Shown here: positions 42,636-51,464 of the stretch, in pieces
Layout of the letters: the number at the start of each line of letters is the position of its first letter
Position numbering within the stretch: position 1 is the first letter of the stretch
NCBI RefSeq assembly: GCF_000733775.1
Contig: NZ_JPOE01000005.1
Span: 992,001-1,056,000, forward strand
Length of the DNA stretch: 64,000 nt
Direction of reading: 5' to 3'
DNA from: Thiomonas sp. FB-Cd
GTDB lineage: Bacteria; Pseudomonadota; Gammaproteobacteria; Burkholderiales; Burkholderiaceae_C
Program-made: the position numbers and the translations under genes
The notes under the pieces: model-generated
The model's input: the letters and a program-made list of their open reading frames with translations, nothing else
The model's database searches: none
What the model was told of the DNA's origin: nothing

Positions 42636-43211
42636 ATGGCTACCGCCCCTCTTTTCAGTGAACGTAAAGCAGCCGAATCGGCTGCTTTCCTGCTCTTCAA
42701 GGCAGGTGGCGAGCTTCCCGTCATTAAATTGATCAAGCTTCTGTACCTGGCCGAGCGCCTGGCTCTCGAACGCTACGGAGAGCCTCTGACGGGGGATCGG
42801 CTGGTTTCAATGCAGCATGGACCAGTTCTGTCGATAACGTACAACCATCTGAATGGCGCAATTCCCTCTTCGCTAGGCGGCTGGGACTCGTGGGTTGCGG
42901 ATCGAGCCGAGCACAAAGTTTCGCTTCTCGACGCAAGTAAGATTCGAAGGCCGGAATTGGATTTGCTAGGGCTGAGTGATACTGATCTTGAAGTCTTAGA
43001 TGAAACATGGATCAAATTCGGGCATTGGGATCGCTGGAAGCTTGTGGACTTCACCCACGAAAAATGTCCTGAGTGGGAAGACCCTGATGGATCTAGCAAA
43101 CCCATCACTTATAGCCGTTTGTTTGAAACACTGGGCTACTCCAATGAGCAGGCGCAGGCATTAATTGATCGCCTCTCCGAGCAAGAGAGAATCAACATAG
43201 CCTTTGCCTGA
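42636..43211 (+). CDS. Panacea-domain (SocA/DUF4065-like) antitoxin
   Basis: A 191-residue protein. Its N-terminal half is a Panacea domain: SAAFLLFKAGGELPVIKLIK, LLYLAERLALERYGEPLTGD then RLVSMQHGPVLSITYNHLNG. The Panacea domain is known to neutralise many unrelated toxins in two-gene systems and appears in phage protein GepA and in SocA. The ATG at 42636 starts the conserved part; a TTG at 42564 is possible. The AT content is higher than in the neighbours. It is followed after 14 bases by a gene of unknown family, its presumed toxin. Confidence 0.8.
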   Translation: MATAPLFSERKAAESAAFLLFKAGGELPVIKLIKLLYLAERLALERYGEPLTGDRLVSMQHGPVLSITYNHLNGAIPSSLGGWDSWVADRAEHKVSLLDASKIRRPELDLLGLSDTDLEVLDETWIKFGHWDRWKLVDFTHEKCPEWEDPDGSSKPITYSRLFETLGYSNEQAQALIDRLSEQERINIAFA

Positions 43212-43225
43212 CTAGAGCAGTCCCC

Positions 43226-43627
43226 ATGACGCAGTGGCAGGCCGCTCCTGGAAGCACCCTTCTGGTTCCGTCTGGCCCGAGTGGGCGCCATTTGTTCATA
43301 CTGGTACTGGGACCTCTTGCTGTTGCAAATTATGGAAGCATTGCCCAAATTGCCATGGTCAGCGTCACCTCGATTAGGGATGGCGCCCCACATGACTCGG
43401 CATGTGAAATTCGCTCTGGGGAGCATCCATTCATTGATCACCCAAGCTACGTTGCGTACCGGTACATGCGGATCGATCCTGAATGTCATGTGCGCGAAAT
43501 GGTGACCAATAACATATGGGTGCCCAATCGCCCATGCTCAACGGTACTGTTGTCGCGGATCGTTGACGGAGTGAGCCGATCAAGGTCTATATCCAGGGAA
43601 TTCAAACAAATTTTCGGCTGCCTGTAG
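43226..43627 (+). CDS. Probable toxin partner of the Panacea antitoxin, family not recognised
   Basis: A 133-residue protein, WQAAPGSTLLVPSGPSGRHL then FILVLGPL, IAMVSVTSIRD and HPFIDHPSYVAYRYMRID. The early PGSTLLVPSG followed by hydrophobic strands and a conserved HxSYVAYR stretch suggests a small beta-barrel, perhaps distantly PemK/MazF-like, but the catalytic residues are not evident. It lies 14 bases after the Panacea gene, the usual position of the toxin. The last 20 residues may be altered by the junction with the integrase fragment. Confidence 0.5.
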   Translation: MTQWQAAPGSTLLVPSGPSGRHLFILVLGPLAVANYGSIAQIAMVSVTSIRDGAPHDSACEIRSGEHPFIDHPSYVAYRYMRIDPECHVREMVTNNIWVPNRPCSTVLLSRIVDGVSRSRSISREFKQIFGCL

Positions 43628-43631
43628 TCCC

Positions 43632-43743
43632 TGCTCAACTTTTGGGCCAAATCCTCACCACGCAGGTGGTGGTAGCGCTTGAGCGAGCTCAAATCGCGGT
43701 GGCCGGTAACGGCGGATAGGTGCAGAACGTTGCTCATCTTCGC
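43632..43743 (-). pseudogene. C-terminal fragment of a tyrosine-recombinase integrase
   Basis: On the minus strand SNVLHLSAVTGHRDLSSLKR then YHHLRGEDLAQKL is the final part of a phage-type integrase, containing the GHRDLSxxxxY pattern with the nucleophilic Tyr. Upstream residues lack the rest of the domain. It is a scrap of an older island. Confidence 0.7.
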
Positions 43744-44204
43744 AGCCGTGCAGGTCGCCGCCGGTCTCGCCATTGGTTCGACAACACGCCAAGCCGCTGA
43801 GTACCCGGAAAGAGCGCTCCGAACGCGAGCGACGAGAACGGCAACATCCTGCATGACGTGTTGATCGATGACGGGAAGAAGCAACGCCTTCTGCCGCCCA
43901 CACTCCTCATATGATCGCCGCTGTCAATCGCGTCAGCGCATGGAGCTTCGAGGATTGCCCTGTCGGTGCTCGTGTGGCGTCGCCCGATCGATCCCGGGCC
44001 TGTGTTCAGGTCGCCTCCTTTTCGCGTTGCGCGTGCAGGCCGATCGCCCAGACGAAGCCCGCCAGTTCGCGAGCAACGGCCACACAGACCTTGTTGGCCT
44101 GAATGCCCCGCTCGTGCAGGGCTGCGTAGCGGCCGCTCAGTCGTAGCTGCCCTTTCCAGGCGATCGTGCGGATCGCCTCGGACAGCCCCTGCTGACGTTC
44201 GTTA

Positions 44205-45841
44205 GTCGGCCCTGAAGAACCCCCGCAACCCGCATGAATGCGGGGTTTCTGGGGTGATTGCGGATGGTGGGAACTCCCGGTCTGATTTCCAATAGAGGCT
44301 GTTTTCTGGGAGTTCTGCCGTGCTGTTTGCCTGCCCCGCCACCGACGATTTTTTCCGCGCGCGCATCGACCACATGATCGATCTGCGCCATCCGCTGGCG
44401 GTGCTGGCCTCGCGCATGCCCTGGCAGGAGATCGAGGCGCGGGTGGCACAGACTTTTTCGCGCAAAGGTCGTGCAGGCGTGGCCATGCCCGACCTCGATC
44501 TCTTCGGCGAACAGGTGCAGCGCGCGGCTGTGCCCAGCAACGCCGGGCGGCCGCGCGTGGCGCTGCGCATCATGATCGCGCTGCTGTACCTCAAGCACGC
44601 CTTCAACGAGTCCGACGAGGGCGTGGTTCAACGCTGGGGCGAGACACCGACCTGGCAGTTCTTCTCGGGTCAGGCGTACTTTGAACACCGCCAGCCTTGC
44701 GACGCCACCACCCTGATCAAGTTTCGCAAGCTGCTGGGTGAGGACGGCGTCGAGGAGTTGCTGGCGCAGACCCTCAACGTGGCTGTGGACCTCAAGCTGA
44801 TCAAGCCGCAGGAATTCGCGCGGGTGATTGTGGACAGCACGGTGCAGCACAAGGCGATCGCCCACCCCACCGACAGCCGCCTGCTGGAGACGGCGCGCAC
44901 CAAACTGGTCGAGGCGGCCAGGGATGCGGGGATTGCGCTCAAGCAGACCTTTGCCAAGGAAGGCAAGGAGCTCAGCCGCAAGGCCGGGCGCTATGCGCAT
45001 GCCCGCCAGTTCAAACGCATGCGTCGGACCATCAAGCGCCAGCGCACCATCGTGGGCCGCTTGCAGCGCGAGATCGAGCGCAAGGCCAGCGCCATTGGCC
45101 AGGCGGTGCGAGAGGCGCTGGGTGAGACCTTGCACAAGGCCCAGCGCATCAACGCCCAGAGCGGCCAGCGCAAGGCGGCGGATGGGCAACCCAAGCTTTA
45201 CGCCTGGCATGCCCCGGAAGTGGCCTGCATCAGCAAAGGCAAGGCCCGAGCGCCCTATGAGTTCGGGGTCAAGGTGGGCATCGCCAGCACACTGCAGGGC
45301 AACCTGATCGTGGGGGCCAGGGCCTTCCACGGCAACCCGTACGACGGCCACACCCTGAGCGAGCAACTGGAGCAGGCCACGATCCTGATGCAGGACAGCA
45401 GGTCAAAGCCGGCGACCGCGTTCGTTGACCTGGGTTATCGGGGCGTGGATGCTGACAACCCGGATGTGCATATCGTGCACCGGGGCAAATCCAAACGCAT
45501 CAGCAGCAAGGACAGAAAACAGCTCAAGCGGCGCCAGGCCATCGAGCCCATCATCGGCCACCTCAAGAGCGATCACCGCATGGACCGTTGCCCCCTCAAG
45601 GGTGAGCAGGGCGACCGGTTGCACGCCGTGCTGTGCGCGGCAGGCTACAACATCAAATGGCTGCTGCGCATGATCGCCAAGAAGGGGGTGCGCTTCGTGC
45701 ATCGGCTTTATTTGCGCCTGTGTCAGGCTGCGCACTTACGCCCGAACTGGCATCAGATCCTGCGCGAACTCGCCTGCTTTGCGCTCAACGGCCCAGCGCT
45801 GCGACTGGCCGCCGCTTGAAAATGAATAAATCAGGTCCGAC
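44205..45841 (+). mobile_element. Complete IS5-family insertion sequence
   Basis: The 1637-bp element has terminal inverted repeats GTCGGCCCTGA at 44205 and GTCGGACCTGA reading inward from 45841. A direct 6-bp target duplication TCGTTA flanks it (44199-44204 and 45842-45847). It is inserted in an IS110 transposase gene. Confidence 0.9.
44320..45819 (+). CDS. IS5-family transposase
   Basis: A 499-residue transposase with the N-terminal DUF772 region (NAGRPRVALRIMIALLYLKH, EHRQPCDATTLIKFRKLLGE), a long basic insertion, and the DDE residues in VIVDSTVQHKAI, AFVDLGYRGVDA and IEPIIGHLKSDHRMDR. It appears intact. The long insertion (about residues 190-300) places it in an IS5 subgroup with larger transposases. 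Confidence 0.93.
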   Translation: MLFACPATDDFFRARIDHMIDLRHPLAVLASRMPWQEIEARVAQTFSRKGRAGVAMPDLDLFGEQVQRAAVPSNAGRPRVALRIMIALLYLKHAFNESDEGVVQRWGETPTWQFFSGQAYFEHRQPCDATTLIKFRKLLGEDGVEELLAQTLNVAVDLKLIKPQEFARVIVDSTVQHKAIAHPTDSRLLETARTKLVEAARDAGIALKQTFAKEGKELSRKAGRYAHARQFKRMRRTIKRQRTIVGRLQREIERKASAIGQAVREALGETLHKAQRINAQSGQRKAADGQPKLYAWHAPEVACISKGKARAPYEFGVKVGIASTLQGNLIVGARAFHGNPYDGHTLSEQLEQATILMQDSRSKPATAFVDLGYRGVDADNPDVHIVHRGKSKRISSKDRKQLKRRQAIEPIIGHLKSDHRMDRCPLKGEQGDRLHAVLCAAGYNIKWLLRMIAKKGVRFVHRLYLRLCQAAHLRPNWHQILRELACFALNGPALRLAAA

Positions 45842-46761
45842 TCGTTAAGGTCTCTGCCAACCCTGACCTTGAATCGGTAGTTCCAGGCCGCCTCGACCAG
45901 CAATGGCCGTTGCCCGTCTTGGTGATGCTTCCCCGACTCGTGCGCTCACCGCTGGAGTGCTCCGAGGGCACCAGACCCAGGTAACCCATGAGCTTGCGCG
46001 GGTGTTCGAATCGGCTCAGGTCACCGATCTCCGCGACCAAGCCGATCGCGGTAATCGCAGCCACCCCACGCAATGCCTGCAAGGCTTCGACGACCGGCTC
46101 GAAGCGCCAACCTGCGATCGACGCCTGCAGCGCCTTCGTCAACCGCGTCACGCGCTCGTCGGCCGCCTTCACCGCTTGCCAGTACTCGGTGAAGGCCGTC
46201 TGGGTGGCAGCCGATTCGAAACTCTGCCTGGCCAACCATGCATCGTGCGTCAGGCACCTGGAGGTCTTCCCGCCATAACGTCGGTCGTGACGCAGCAGGA
46301 AACCCTTGAGCTGTTGACGCACCTGCGTGCGGTTATTGACGACGTCCTCGCGCGCCCGTGACAGATCGCGGATCGCCTCGTCTTCCGCATCGGGAATCCA
46401 CACGGGTGTCAGCGCCCCGGCACGCGAGTACTCGGCCAGCTCCAGGCTGTCGCGAGCGTCGGTCTTGACCCGATGGCCCGGCTGCCGAGGCGTCTTAGAC
46501 GGCGCAATAACCTCGCACGCATAGCCCCTCGCAGCCAACGCCCGCTGCAGCCCGTAGCCCGTAGCCCGTCGGACCGCCCTCGTAGACGATGTGCAGTCCA
46601 TCAACCGTGCCCAGCTTAGTCAACACCTTCAGCAGCTTGAGAACGTCATGCACGACCTTGCCAACCAACCGAGCCTTGTCTCGCCCGGGCTCGGCCGCAG
46701 CCACCGTGATGCTGTCCTTATGGACGTCCAAACCCACATGAATCTTGGTACCCTTTTCCAT

Positions 46762-47028
46762 GGCCGGTCTCCTGTTTGCTGATGGCGCATGCCACATGCA
46801 TGTAGCTCTACGCGCCTCGGCGCGCAACCTACGATGCTGGGGACCGGCCATCTGCCCTTCGGGCGGCGACCATGATGTCTAGCGAATCGCAACCTGAATC
46901 CAGACGCGCCTTATTGCCGTCATTCAAGAACTCTATGGACCGCCTTGATCTACAGTGATCCCCTTTAACGGCAACGACATTTGCCAGGTCTTCGCAAAAC
47001 CGTGTGGAGCCGCTCGGGCAGGCGTGAG
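46762..47028. other. IS110 upstream region, possible bridge-RNA remnant; no gene
   Basis: IS110 elements carry a noncoding left end upstream of the transposase that encodes the bridge RNA. This region lies in that position. It includes CTACGCGCCTCGGCGCG-type short inverted stretches, but no structure was established. It ends at the stop of the hydroxyproline operon. Confidence 0.35.
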
Positions 47029-48329
47029 CTACGCGTTCTGAGCACGCAGAACGGGGCGGCTCAGGGCTGGCCCGCTGCGCGAGTTCGCGCAGCGGCACTG
47101 GCGACAGCGGTGAGCGCACGCCCTGCGGCCCCAACCCAGCAGCGCTCGGCTCGCCGCGCCGCAGACCTGCCCTTGGCAGGCGCCCATTCCGCAGCGATGG
47201 AGCATCTTTGCCTGCTCCCAGCCCGCACACTCGCGCACCGCGGCGAACGGCACGTCCTCGCAACGGCACAGGACTGCGCGCTGCGCCAGCGCCACGGCGC
47301 GCTGCCTGTCGAACCCGAAGCTGAGCTCCACTCGCCGAGAGAACTCCGCCCAGCGCTTGCGGCTCCGAGCAAGGCGGCTTTGCTCGTCGAAGCGCCCCAC
47401 CGCGGCAAGTCCGGCGATCGTGCCCTCGATCGCCGCGAGCTCGGCGCCGCGCGAACCGGTACATTCGCCGCAGGCAAAGATCCCGGGAATCGAGCTCAGC
47501 TGGCGCGCGTCCACCTCGATGGCCACTTCGGCGATTCCTCGCATGACGGTGCGACAGCCCAGCGCCGCGCCAAGCTCGTGGTTGGCGACCAGACCCGGCC
47601 CCAAGCCACCCGCTCGCAATCCACGCGCACGCGCTTGGCGCCGCGCGCGATCTCGACGAACTCGACACGTCCCTCCCCACCGACTAGGCAGGGCGCTGCG
47701 CCGGCGATAAACCTAGTGCGCGCCAGCACCGCGCGCAGCTGCAGCGCCTGCGCGAGCTTGCCCGGATGCGCCGCCAGCCCGGCGACAAATCGCGTGAGCG
47801 CCGCAGCCGGTGCGGCCTCGACGATCGCCACCACCCGCGCTCCGGCGCGCCTGGCGCTTGCCGCCGAGGCCCACAACAACGGGCCTGACCCGGCCACCAC
47901 GATACGCTGCCCGGCCACCGGGATCCCGCCCTTGATTAGAGCCTGCAGGCCTCCCGCGCCCGTGACCCCCGGCAGGGTCCAGCCGTCGAACGGCAAGCAA
48001 AGCTCGCGCGCCCCGGTCGCGAGGACCAGCTTGGCGTACCCAAGTTCCTCGGCGTGACCATGGCGTTCGAGGAACAGGCTACGCCCCGTGCCAGGCGCCG
48101 TCACCTCGGTCGCCGTGAGGATCGTTACGTGCGGGCTCGCGTGCAATGCCTCGAGCATGCGCTTGGCGCGTCCGCCGCGCGGCCTGCGGACATCGCGCCG
48201 CCACACTTGGCCACCGAGGTCGGACGAGCGCTCGACGATGCACACTGACGCGCCGTGCGTGGCAGCCGCGAGCGCGGCGCTCAGGCCGCCAGGCCCGCCA
48301 CCGATCACGACCACGTCAAAGCGCTGCAT
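47029..48329 (-). pseudogene. D-hydroxyproline dehydrogenase FAD/[2Fe-2S] subunit (HcnB/OoxA-like), single frameshift
   Basis: The 5' part reads MQRFDVVVIGGGPGGLSAAL with an FAD dinucleotide motif, then YAKLVLATGARELCLPFDGW and a second GxGxxG (VVAGSGPLL). Near 47605 the frame shifts within a run of G and C. In the other frame it continues GPGLVANHELGAALGCRTVM, SIPGIFACGECTGSRGAEL, and a BFD-like cluster domain LCRCEDV with CGMGACQGQVC. One extra G would restore a roughly 433-residue protein, so either a recent mutation or a sequencing error broke it. It is the last gene of the operon. Confidence 0.85.
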
Positions 48330-48597
48330 CTGCGCGCTCCGCGGTCAGCACCTGCATGCCGGCCACGCACGGGCTCTGACATGCTAGGCGGTTCGGCTCC
48401 CCATCGATCGTGACGCGGCATTCCTTGCACACCCCCATGCCGCAATAAGCGCTACGCGCCGCACCGCTCACCGAGAGCCGGTATACCGCAGTAGCGCCGC
48501 CCGCCGCGCGCTCGATCGCCGCTGCGACACTCGCGCCTTCCGGCACGCTGATCGCGACCCCGTTCACGCGGACCGTGATGATGCCTGCGCGCTGCAT
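48316..48597 (-). CDS. Small [2Fe-2S] subunit of the dehydrogenase (HcnA-like)
   Basis: A 93-residue ferredoxin-like protein of the Fer2_4 kind: ITVRVNGVAISVPEGASVAA then AYCGMGVCKECRVTIDGEPN and LACQSPC, with four cluster cysteines in the CxxxxCxxC...C pattern. It overlaps the HcnB-like gene by 14 bases and follows the FAD oxidase subunit by four bases. The trio resembles HcnABC, octopine oxidase and D-hydroxyproline dehydrogenase. Confidence 0.88.
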   Translation of the reverse strand: MQRAGIITVRVNGVAISVPEGASVAAAIERAAGGATAVYRLSVSGAARSAYCGMGVCKECRVTIDGEPNRLACQSPCVAGMQVLTAERADAAL

Positions 48598-48601
48598 TAG
48601 C

Positions 48602-49708
48602 TCAATCTCCGAAAACGCCGGCAAGACCCGCCGGCAGCGGGCGGCCACAGATTTTCGCGGCCAGGATCTTCGCGGTGGCCAACGCGGTCGTCGCGCCCAG
48701 CCCTTCATGCCCTGCCGCGACCCAGACCTGTCCAGGCGCGCCTAGCGGGCGCGCCCGGCCGATGATTGGCAGTCCGTGTGCCGTTGCTGGGCGCATTCCA
48801 GTCCAAACCCGGATCACCTGACGCCCACCGAGTCCTGGCAGAAAATGCATCGCGCGCCGCGCAATGCGCCCAATGATTTCGAGATTCTCCGCGCGCTCCT
48901 CGACACCGATCTCACGTGAGGCACCGATCAAAAGCTGCCCCGTCGGTCGGGGCTGCACGTTGAACGCAATCGAGACCGGATCCGTCGCATGGGTGCTCGC
49001 CGCATAACCGATCTCCAGGACCTGATGCGACACTAAGCGCGGCCCGCGCTCGGTGATCATCAGGTGCCCGCGCTTGGCAACCAGCGGCAGATCAGCTAGC
49101 AAGCTGCGGGCCGCCAGACCGGCCGTCACGATGACCGATCCGGCCTCGAAGCACCGGCCGTCGCTCGCGCGCACCCAGTCGGAGCCGACGGCCTCGGCTC
49201 GCACGCCCTCGTGCACGCGAATGCTTCCTCCGACGGGTTCGCGCGCCAGCCACTGCGCCGCCTTCGGAGGATACAAGATCGCATCCCCGGGGACGCGCAT
49301 GCCCGCCAGCGCCGCCTCCGAAAGCCCGGGCTCGGCAGCGGCGAGCTGCGCGCCGCGCAGCAGCTGCGCGGCGATGCCATGCCTTTTAAACGCTGCGGTC
49401 TGTGCTTCGAGTAGGCAGACATCCGAATCGCTGCCGGCGACCCACAGCGTGCCCGCTTGGACGTACTCGGCGAAACGTAGGAGCCGAGGCGACTCGCCTC
49501 GCCACAACTCGACTCCTAGGCTGGTGAATTCGAGCTCGCCGGGAACACCGAGCAAGCTCACGAGGTGCCCCATCCCGGCGGATGTCGCGCCGGCGCCGAC
49601 GAAGCATGCCTCGAGCAGATCGACCGAGGCACCCTGTGCTGCGAGTTCGCGCGCGCAGGCCGCGCCGACGACACCTGCGCCGACAACGATGAAGTCGGGC
49701 TGCGGCAC
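48602..49708 (-). CDS. FAD-dependent D-amino-acid dehydrogenase subunit (HcnC/DadA-like)
   Basis: A 368-residue DAO-family flavoprotein: PDFIVVGAGVVGAACARELA with the GxGxxG dinucleotide motif, VIVTAGLAARSLLADLPLVA, and VWTGMRPATAHGLPIIGRAR then AAGHEGLGATTALATA near the end. With its two partners it should oxidise cis-4-hydroxy-D-proline to pyrroline-4-hydroxy-2-carboxylate, passing electrons to the respiratory chain. The start is GTG at 49708, two bases after the epimerase stop. Confidence 0.88.
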   Translation of the reverse strand: MPQPDFIVVGAGVVGAACARELAAQGASVDLLEACFVGAGATSAGMGHLVSLLGVPGELEFTSLGVELWRGESPRLLRFAEYVQAGTLWVAGSDSDVCLLEAQTAAFKRHGIAAQLLRGAQLAAAEPGLSEAALAGMRVPGDAILYPPKAAQWLAREPVGGSIRVHEGVRAEAVGSDWVRASDGRCFEAGSVIVTAGLAARSLLADLPLVAKRGHLMITERGPRLVSHQVLEIGYAASTHATDPVSIAFNVQPRPTGQLLIGASREIGVEERAENLEIIGRIARRAMHFLPGLGGRQVIRVWTGMRPATAHGLPIIGRARPLGAPGQVWVAAGHEGLGATTALATAKILAAKICGRPLPAGLAGVFGD

Positions 49709-49710
49709 GC

Positions 49711-50655
49711 TTACTTCCAGAGGCGAGCCGAGCGCTCGCGTTCGTCGACGAGCAGCTCGCCGAGCGCGGTCACCTGTGCGTCGCCGACCAGCATGAGCCT
49801 TGCGCGCACGGGCCCGGCAGCGTCGCAGCCATCGAGCTCGTAGCTTGCCTCGAACATGCTGTCGGTGATACTTGGCTGCCGCCAAGTGTCGCACGGGCGC
49901 AATTTGCCGTCGGCGGTGAGGCTGGCGCTGGTCCCCGTGCCGCAGGGCGAACGGATGTACGCCTTGCCCGGCCAAAGCACGAAGTTCCTCGAGTCATTGC
50001 CGGGCGTCTCGTCGCCGGCCGCTGTGAGCCCGACCGGTTCTATCCGCGCGCCGTCGCGCCCCGTGACTCCGCGAGCCGTGAGTTCGCGCCGGATCGCCCA
50101 CGCGAGCTCGGTGAGTGCGTCGACGTTGGCAAGGTCCAGGCGCAGAGCCGACTGCTCGACGATGTAGAACCAATTTCCGCCCCATGCGACATCGCCGACA
50201 AATCGTCGGTGGCCGGGCACTTCGACGGCAACGTCCTTGTGTTCGCGAAACGCTGCGACGTTTCCGATGCGCACCCGCCCCTCGGCAGTCCACTCGGCCT
50301 GCACCTCACCGACGGGCGTATCGAGGCGATGGCGGCTGGGCGCCAGTTCGCCGAGAAATGCGAGTGAGGTGACGAGGCCGATGGTGCCGTGGCCGCACAT
50401 GCCGAGCAGCCCGACGTTATTGAAGAACAGCAATTCGCCCGGGTCGCCGTCGCGCATCGGCGCCCAGTACACGGCCCCGACCAGGATGTCGGAGCCCCGA
50501 GGCTCGCTGACCGCCGCCTCTAGCAGCCAGCCATGCTCACGATAAAAGTCGGCGAGGCCCTCGTGCACGCCGCCCGGCGGCCGCGGGACTCCCGCAAGCA
50601 AAACGCGGGTCGGCTCCCCGCCGGTGTGCGAATCGATGAACCGCAGGCGCCTCAT
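49711..50655 (-). CDS. 4-hydroxyproline 2-epimerase
   Basis: A 314-residue proline-racemase-family enzyme with both catalytic cysteines, Cys87 in GLLGMCGHGTIG and Cys238 in RSPCGTGTSA, plus the family N-terminus IDSHTGGEPTRV. The Cys/Cys pair and the gene context favour conversion of trans-4-hydroxy-L-proline to cis-4-hydroxy-D-proline over proline racemisation. It overlaps the ATPase gene by four bases and precedes the dehydrogenase subunits. Confidence 0.9.
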   Translation of the reverse strand: MRRLRFIDSHTGGEPTRVLLAGVPRPPGGVHEGLADFYREHGWLLEAAVSEPRGSDILVGAVYWAPMRDGDPGELLFFNNVGLLGMCGHGTIGLVTSLAFLGELAPSRHRLDTPVGEVQAEWTAEGRVRIGNVAAFREHKDVAVEVPGHRRFVGDVAWGGNWFYIVEQSALRLDLANVDALTELAWAIRRELTARGVTGRDGARIEPVGLTAAGDETPGNDSRNFVLWPGKAYIRSPCGTGTSASLTADGKLRPCDTWRQPSITDSMFEASYELDGCDAAGPVRARLMLVGDAQVTALGELLVDERERSARLWK

Positions 50656-51464
50656 GCCTCTGCTCCAGCGTGCTGCAAGGCCTGCGAGAAAAATGCCCTT
50701 GCGCGCGGCGATTTGGCGCGGTGGAACATGTCGTCGGCGCGGCCACTCTCGATCGCGCTGCCGCCCTCCATGAAGACGATGCGATCGCTCGCGCTCAACG
50801 CGAATTGCATTTCATGAGTGACTACCACCATCGTCGTGCCTTGCTGGGCCAACTCGCGCATTACGCTCAGAACTTCGCGGCTGGCCTCGGGGTCGAGTGC
50901 CGAGGTCGGCTCATCGAACAGCAGGGCCTTCGGCTTCATGGCCAGTGCGCGCGCGATAGCGACCCTTTGCTGCTCGCCTCCCGATAAGGTCAGCGCCGGC
51001 TGCAGCGCGCGGTGGAGCATGCCGACGCGGTCGAGCAGGGTCGTCGCGGTGAGTACCGCCTCATCGCGAGTTGCGATTCCGGCATCGAGCATCGCAAGCG
51101 TCACGTTCTCGAGCGCCGTCAGGTGCGGGAACAGGTGAAACTTCTGGAACACCATGCCAAGCCTGCGCCTTACGCCGCGAAGTTCCTGCTTGCCCAGCCG
51201 CAGTCCGTCGTCGAAGATGCGTACGCCATCGATGTCGATGCGCCCGCGGTCGGGCATCGCCAGCAGGTTCAGGCAGCGCAAGAAGGTACTCTTGCCCGCG
51301 CCGCTCGGTCCAACGATGCTGACGACCTCGCTTTGCCGCACGTCCAGACTCACGCGTTCTAAGGCCTTCACGCACCCGAAGCAAAGCGACACCCCTTCGG
51401 CACGGATAATCGAGGTCGGCGCTGTTGAAGACGCGCCCGTTTGCACCGAGTGCTCGTCCATCAA
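50652..51464 (-). CDS. Polar amino-acid ABC transporter ATPase
   Basis: A 270-residue ABC ATPase of the GlnQ/HisP group: Walker A VGPSGAGKST, Q-loop VFQKFHLFPHLTALENV, signature LSGGEQQRVAIARAL, Walker B LLFDEPTSALDPEASREV and H-loop VVTHEMQFA. It overlaps the permease gene by four bases upstream and the epimerase by four bases downstream, so translation is probably coupled. Confidence 0.95.
   Translation of the reverse strand: MMDEHSVQTGASSTAPTSIIRAEGVSLCFGCVKALERVSLDVRQSEVVSIVGPSGAGKSTFLRCLNLLAMPDRGRIDIDGVRIFDDGLRLGKQELRGVRRRLGMVFQKFHLFPHLTALENVTLAMLDAGIATRDEAVLTATTLLDRVGMLHRALQPALTLSGGEQQRVAIARALAMKPKALLFDEPTSALDPEASREVLSVMRELAQQGTTMVVVTHEMQFALSASDRIVFMEGGSAIESGRADDMFHRAKSPRARAFFSQALQHAGAEA

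Larger units (their letters stand above)
44006..46761 (-). pseudogene. IS110-family transposase, frameshifted and interrupted by an IS5-family element
   Basis: From 46761 it reads MEKGTKIHVGLDVHKDSITV, the DEDD N-terminus. A 7-bp tandem duplication (GTAGCCC at 46554-46560 and 46561-46567) shifts the frame, after which RALAARGYACEVIAPSKTPR and VKTDARDSLELAEYSRAG continue. VEALQALRGVAAITAIGLVA and GYLGLVPSEHSSGERTSRGS follow, then a second frameshift near 45910, then LLVEAAWNYRFKVRVGRDLN. The IS5 element splits the gene at 45847/44199. The far part resumes as ERQQGLSEAIRTIAWKGQLR and ends at 44006. The reassembled protein is a normal-length IS110 transposase, now dead. Confidence 0.88.

Noticed and set aside
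48316..48708. Longer form of the [2Fe-2S] subunit starting at 48708
   Set aside because: The extra residues overlap the oxidase gene and do not resemble the family; the ATG at 48597 directly precedes the ferredoxin fold.
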